DNA of 46,859 nt from Brachionus koreanus (Eukaryota; Rotifera; Eurotatoria; Ploima; Brachionidae). Below the pieces are notes generated by a model, which worked only from the letters and a program-made list of their open reading frames with translations, ran no database searches and had not been told where the DNA came from. A program made the translations under genes and the position numbers. The stretch spans positions 1,264,827 through 1,311,685 of the forward strand of contig PJRA01000555.1 of NCBI GenBank assembly GCA_016987375.1. Reading direction: 5' to 3'. Shown here piece after piece: positions 42,398 to 46,859 of this stretch (the first letter of the stretch is position 1; every line of letters starts with the position of its first letter).

Positions 42398-45300
42398 ATG
42401 AGTTTGCATGAAGAATTGAGAAAGACTTTGACCGAGAGAATTATGCTTCTGGACGGTGCCATGGGTACCATGATTCAGAAGCATAAACTTGAAGAAGCAG
42501 ATTACCGAGGAGAAGAGTTCAAAAATTTTGACAAAAATTTGAAGGGAAACAACGACTTGTTGTCATTGACCCAACCGGAAATAATTCTTAACATACACAG
42601 AGGATATTTAGAAGCTGGTTCTGAAATAATAGAGACAAATACTTTCAACGGAACAAGCATTTCTCAAGCCGACTACGGACTTGAGCATCTTGCCTACAGA
42701 CTCAATTACGAATCGGCCAAGCTTGCCAAACAAGCCACTGTTGAATACACACAAAAAACAGGCATCAAGAGATATGTCGCTGGAGCAGTTGGACCCACTA
42801 ATAAAACATTGTCCATTTCGCCATCGGTTGAAAGACCAGATTTTAGAAACATAAGTATTTAGTGGCAAAAATCAAAAAAAAAAAAATATTTACAAAATTT
42901 TATTCTTTAAAGCTTTTGATGAACTTTTTGATGCATACAGTGAACAGTGTCGTGGTCTCTTGGACGGTGGTTCAGACATTTTAATGGTCGAGACAATTTT
43001 TGACACTGCCAATTGCAAGGCAGCCCTCTACGCCATTCAAACCCTATTCGAAAAAGAGTACAAACCAGTTCCCATTATTGTAAACTATCAAAAAAAAATC
43101 AAAATTTTTATTTAATTTTTATTTTCTAAAAAAAAAAAAAGATTTCGGGTACTATTGTTGATCAAAGTGGTCGTACCCTATCTGGTCAAACAACTGAAGC
43201 ATTTATAATAAGTGTTTCTCATGTTAATCCATTAGCGTAAAAAAAAAAAAAAAAAAAAAAAAATTTTTTCTAATAATTTTATTAATTTTAGAATTGGTTT
43301 AAATTGTGCTCTTGGTGCACCTCAAATGAGACCTTTCATTGAAGCATTGAGCAATAACACGACAGCATTTGTGTCTTGTTACCCGAATGCTGGTTTGCCG
43401 AACACTTTTGGCGAATATGACGAAACACCAGAATCAATGGCCAAAGACATAGCAGCGTTTGCCAACGACGGCTTTGTGAATTTGGTGGGTGGCTGCTGTG
43501 GCTCGACCCCGGACCACATTAAAGCCATAGCCGACGCAGTGAGACCAATTAAGCCGCGAGTGCCTCCCAAGAGCTGCTTCGATGGATTCACTGTTCTGTC
43601 CGGTCTCGAGCCGTTCCGCATTGGCAAATACACTAATTTCGTAAATATTGGTGAAAGATGTAATGTGGCTGGTTCAAGAAAATTTCTGCGTCTTATCAAA
43701 GAAAACAAGTATGATGATGCGTTGACAATTGCCAAAGAACAAGTCGAAAATGGTGCTCAAGTGCTTGACATAAATATGGACGAGGGCATGTTGGATGCAG
43801 TCAGTTGCATAACGAAATTTTTGAATCTGCTATCCAGTGAGCCCGATGTGGCCAAGGTGCCCATTTGTGTCGACTCGTCTAACTTTGACGTGGTCGAGGC
43901 CGGGCTCAAGGTCCTTCAGGGCAAATGCATCGCCAATAGTATCAGTTTGAAAGAGGGCGAGGAGGAATTCATCAAAAAAGCAAACAAGCTTAAGAAATAT
44001 GGCGCTGCTGTGGTCATTATGGCCTTTGACGAGATCGGTCAAGCCGCTGAAGCAGACAGAAAATTTGAAATATGCAAACGATCCTATGACATTTTGGTTG
44101 ACAAGGTTGGTTTCAACAGAAACGATATAATATTCGATCCGAACATATTGACTATAGCTACTGGCTATGATGAGCACAATGAATATGGCATGTTCTTTTT
44201 GGAAGCGGCCAAAATGATTAAAGACAATCTACCAGGCGCTAGAATAAGCGGTGGTGTGTCGAACATTTCATTTTCGTTCAGAGGCATGGAAACAGTGCGT
44301 GAGGCTATGCACAGTGTTTTTTTGTTTCATGCAATTAAGGCCGGCATGGATATGGGCATAGTAAATGCAGGCTGTTTGCCGGTCTATGACGACATAGAGC
44401 CTGAGTTGAGAAACCTGTGTGAATCGGTGCTTTGGAACAAAGACCCGAATGCTACAGAAAAATTGCTCACTTATGCACAATCTCTGTCCAAACATGCCAA
44501 AAAAACCGAGGCTGATGACGTATGGCGTTCGCTGAACGTCGAAGAAAGACTCGAATACTCGTTGGTCAAGGGCATTGACAAATTTGTTGTTGACGACACT
44601 GAAGAGGCCAGACAATTGAAGGATAAATATCCAAGACCACTAAATATAATTGAGGGACCTTTGATGAAAGGCATGAGCACTGTAGGCGACTTGTTCGGTG
44701 CTGGCAAAATGTTTTTGCCACAAGTAATCAAGTCGGCTCGTGTCATGAAAAAAGCTGTCGGTCATCTAATACCTTATATGGAAAAAGAAAAAGAGGAGTC
44801 TATGAAAGAGCTTATGGCCAAGGGCGAATGGAATCCTAACAAAATGTACAATGGCGTTGTTCTTATGGCAACAGTTAAGGGCGATGTGCATGACATTGGC
44901 AAAAATATTGTTGCTGTTGTGCTTGGCTGCAATAATTATAAGGTAATTGACTTGGGAGTTATGTGTCCGTGTGAGAAAATAATTGAGGCTGCGATACGCG
45001 AAAATGTGGACATTGTAGGCCTATCAGGCCTTATAACGCCTTCACTGGACGAGATGATACATGTGGCCAAGGAATTTCAGCGCAATAATCTTCAAATTCC
45101 CATATTGATCGGTGGTGCAACAACTTCCAAGCAGCATACTGCTGTCAAAATATCGCCCAGATACAAATCGCCAGTTGTGCATGTACTTGATGCGTCTAAG
45201 AGTGTTGTGGTTTGTTCATCGTTGCTTGGCGACATATCGCGTGAAGAATTTATGGAAATGACTATTGAAGAATATGATGAAATTAGAGAAGATTACTACG

Positions 45301-46307
45301 AGGGATTAAAAGACAAAAAATATGTCACCTTGTCAGATGCCAGAAAAAATAAGCATCAAATAGACTGGTCTGACTTTAAGCCGGTGGAGCCGCAATTTAT
45401 CGGCCGAAAAGTTCTCAAGGATTATGACTTGAAAAAATTGATTAACTACATTGACTGGAAGCCATTTTTTGATGTATGGCAATTGAGAGGCAAATATCCA
45501 AATAGAGGATATCCAAAAATTTTCAATGATGCCACAGTGGGCGCTGAGGCTAAGAAAATTTTCGACGACGCAAACAAATTGCTCAATTCGTTCATTGAGA
45601 AAAAATCACTCGTTGCCGACGGTGTTTTTTCATTTCACAAATGCAATGCTGACACAGATGACATACTAGTCTATGACGAAAACGATCAAGTAGCTCATAG
45701 ACTCTACGGTTTGCGTCAACAAGCAGCTAAAGATGGCGAACAAGTGTACTATTGTTTGTCTGATTTTATAGCACCTAAAGAAACCGGTTTGACTGATTAC
45801 ATTGGTTGTTTTGCAGTTACTATACACGGAGTTGATGAAATTTGTAAAGAATTTGAGGCCAAATTCGATGATTACAATATAATAATGACCAAAGCTTTGG
45901 CTGATCGTTTGGCCGAAGCGTTTGCTGAAGAATTGCATGAAAGAGTCAGAAAAGAATTCTGGGGATACAACAGTGCTGAAAATCTAAGCTCAGAAGACAT
46001 GCACAAAATAAAGTATCCAGGTATTCGGCCAGCTCCGGGCTATCCAAGTCAGCCGGATCATACCGAAAAGGTGACCATGTGGGAATTGTTGGACGCGGAA
46101 AAATTGTGCGGCATTAGTCTAACTGAGTCGCTGGCCATGAACCCGGCTGCTTCTGTTTCTGGCCTCTATTTTGCCAATCCAAAGTCGTTGTATTTCGCAG
46201 TAGGCAAGGTCACTGAAGAACAAATCAAAGATTATGCCCAAAGAAAAGAAATGTCCAAAGAAACAATTGAGAGATGGCTATCACCTAATTTGTCTTATGA
46301 TGTTTAA
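42398..46307 (+). CDS. MTR: Cobalamin-dependent methionine synthase
   Basis: Four exons (42398-42854, 42913-43079, 43142-43236, 43292-46307) with consistent phases give 1,244 residues (human 1,265). The enzyme transfers the methyl group of 5-methyl-THF via cobalamin to homocysteine in the cytosol. The homocysteine module has [27 protein letters not shown] and [10 protein letters not shown], which supply the three zinc Cys. The folate module has [16 protein letters not shown] and MAFDEIGQA. The B12 modules have [20 protein letters not shown] and GDVHDIGKN, whose His binds cobalt. The activation domain has [15 protein letters not shown] and [17 protein letters not shown] for SAM. All key residues look intact. 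The ATG at 42398 is the first in frame. The last exon is 3 kb with no intron. Intron 3 contains a run of 25 A. Confidence 0.97.
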
Positions 46308-46697
46308 AATTTTTAAAAGTTTTTATTTAGCATTGAATAAATATTTTAGTAAATAATTTCAAAACAAATAATTTAAGCTTGTTTATTTTTTAGATAACTA
46401 TAAAATGGTTAATAAATATTTATTTGACATGTAATTTTATTTTTATTTTTATTTTAAAAGTGTTTAGTTTCATTTTTATCATCTAGTGTCTAAAATTTTT
46501 CATCAAAAACAAAGGATGTATTTCTTTAGTAGATATTTTTTGGTAGCAATTTTAATTACTAGCTAAATTTAACTCAATTTTTTTGATTTCATATTACTTT
46601 AATGGTTACTGATAATTGAAGGCTGATTAATTAATGAATCAAATAGCAAGTATAAATTGGATTCCTATAAAAATTTATCCAACCTAAATCGGTTCAA
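46308..46697. other. MTR 3' flank
   Basis: AATAAA at about 46336 is a likely MTR poly(A) signal. The rest is A+T-rich with no visible gene. Confidence 0.5.
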
Positions 46698-46859
46698 ATA
46701 TAACGGGTGATGCATAAGAAAATGGACAAAAAGTTAAGTTAACTTGCCCGATCATGCAAATGATCAGGGGATCATATAATATTTATTTATAAACTACTAA
46801 AAATTAGCTATATTATTGCAAAAAAAAATTTTTAAAACGGGACTTTCTGTGTCTGAACG
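46698..46859. mobile_element. Possible start of a Tc1/mariner-type element at the window edge
   Basis: TAACGGGTGATGCATAAGAA then ATGGACAAAAAGTTAAG resembles a mariner-type terminal repeat and shares TAACGGGTG with the left end of the transposase fossil near 6758. A palindromic GATCATGCAAATGATC follows at about 46752-46767. The other end would lie outside the window. Confidence 0.3.

Noticed and set aside
43239..43263. Run of 25 A read as an internal poly(A) tail of a retrocopy
   Set aside because: It lies within a 55-bp intron with normal flanking exons on both sides, so it is a homopolymer in intron 3 of MTR.
44268..45938. Minus-strand frames of 90-115 codons in MTR
   Set aside because: They are antisense shadows of the strongly conserved methionine synthase exon.

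Overview
The window is eukaryotic nuclear DNA from a small-genome invertebrate metazoan. The non-coding DNA is extremely A+T-rich. Genes are broken by many tiny GT-AG introns (mostly 50-70 bp). The gene content is animal: heparan sulfate 3-O-sulfotransferase, nephrocystin-1, a SOCS-box SPRY protein, SBF/MTMR5-13, VIPAS39. A lophotrochozoan such as a rotifer is my best guess, but the taxonomic call is inference. There is no bacterial operon, CRISPR array or plasmid feature. Exon joins below were placed by hand from splice sites, reading phase and remembered family sequence; none was confirmed by alignment or RNA.

Layout. 1-3.3 kb: A+T-rich DNA with a decayed LINE that has a nested solo LTR. 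3.3-5.8 kb, minus strand: SPSB3-like SPRY/SOCS-box gene and prohibitin-1. 5.8-7.8 kb: LINE and Tc1/mariner-type debris. 8.1-18.6 kb, plus strand, tightly packed: RNA polymerase I subunit RPA43 (POLR1F), glycine C-acetyltransferase (GCAT), nephrocystin-1 (NPHP1) and an unrecognised coiled-coil gene. A complete intronless HS3ST gene lies antisense inside NPHP1 intron 1. 18.6-19.0 kb: a transposase fossil. 19.7-30.3 kb, minus strand: an SBF1/2 (MTMR5/13) pseudophosphatase gene of about 2,395 codons, whose introns hold several short inverted-repeat elements and a second transposase fossil. 30.3-36.9 kb: a long gene-free A+T-rich stretch with a duplicated block and a tRNA-like relic. 37.0-39.1 kb, minus strand: VIPAS39 (VPS16B/SPE-39 family) in nine exons. 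39.6-41.0 kb, minus strand: a decayed LINE. 42.4-46.3 kb, plus strand: cobalamin-dependent methionine synthase (MTR). The right edge may enter another Tc1/mariner-type element.

The genes are mostly unrelated housekeeping or trafficking functions. Loose themes are mitochondria (PHB1, GCAT), amino-acid and one-carbon metabolism (GCAT, MTR), endosome and phosphoinositide traffic (SBF, VIPAS39) and cilia (NPHP1). A textbook RFX X-box sits 76 bp upstream of the preferred NPHP1 start codon. It is the clearest regulatory site in the window. I did not find a wholly new system. The most interesting items are that X-box, the G+C-rich 4.3-kb first exon of SBF, the unrecognised gene downstream of NPHP1, and a group of short inverted-repeat elements with recognisable target-site duplications.
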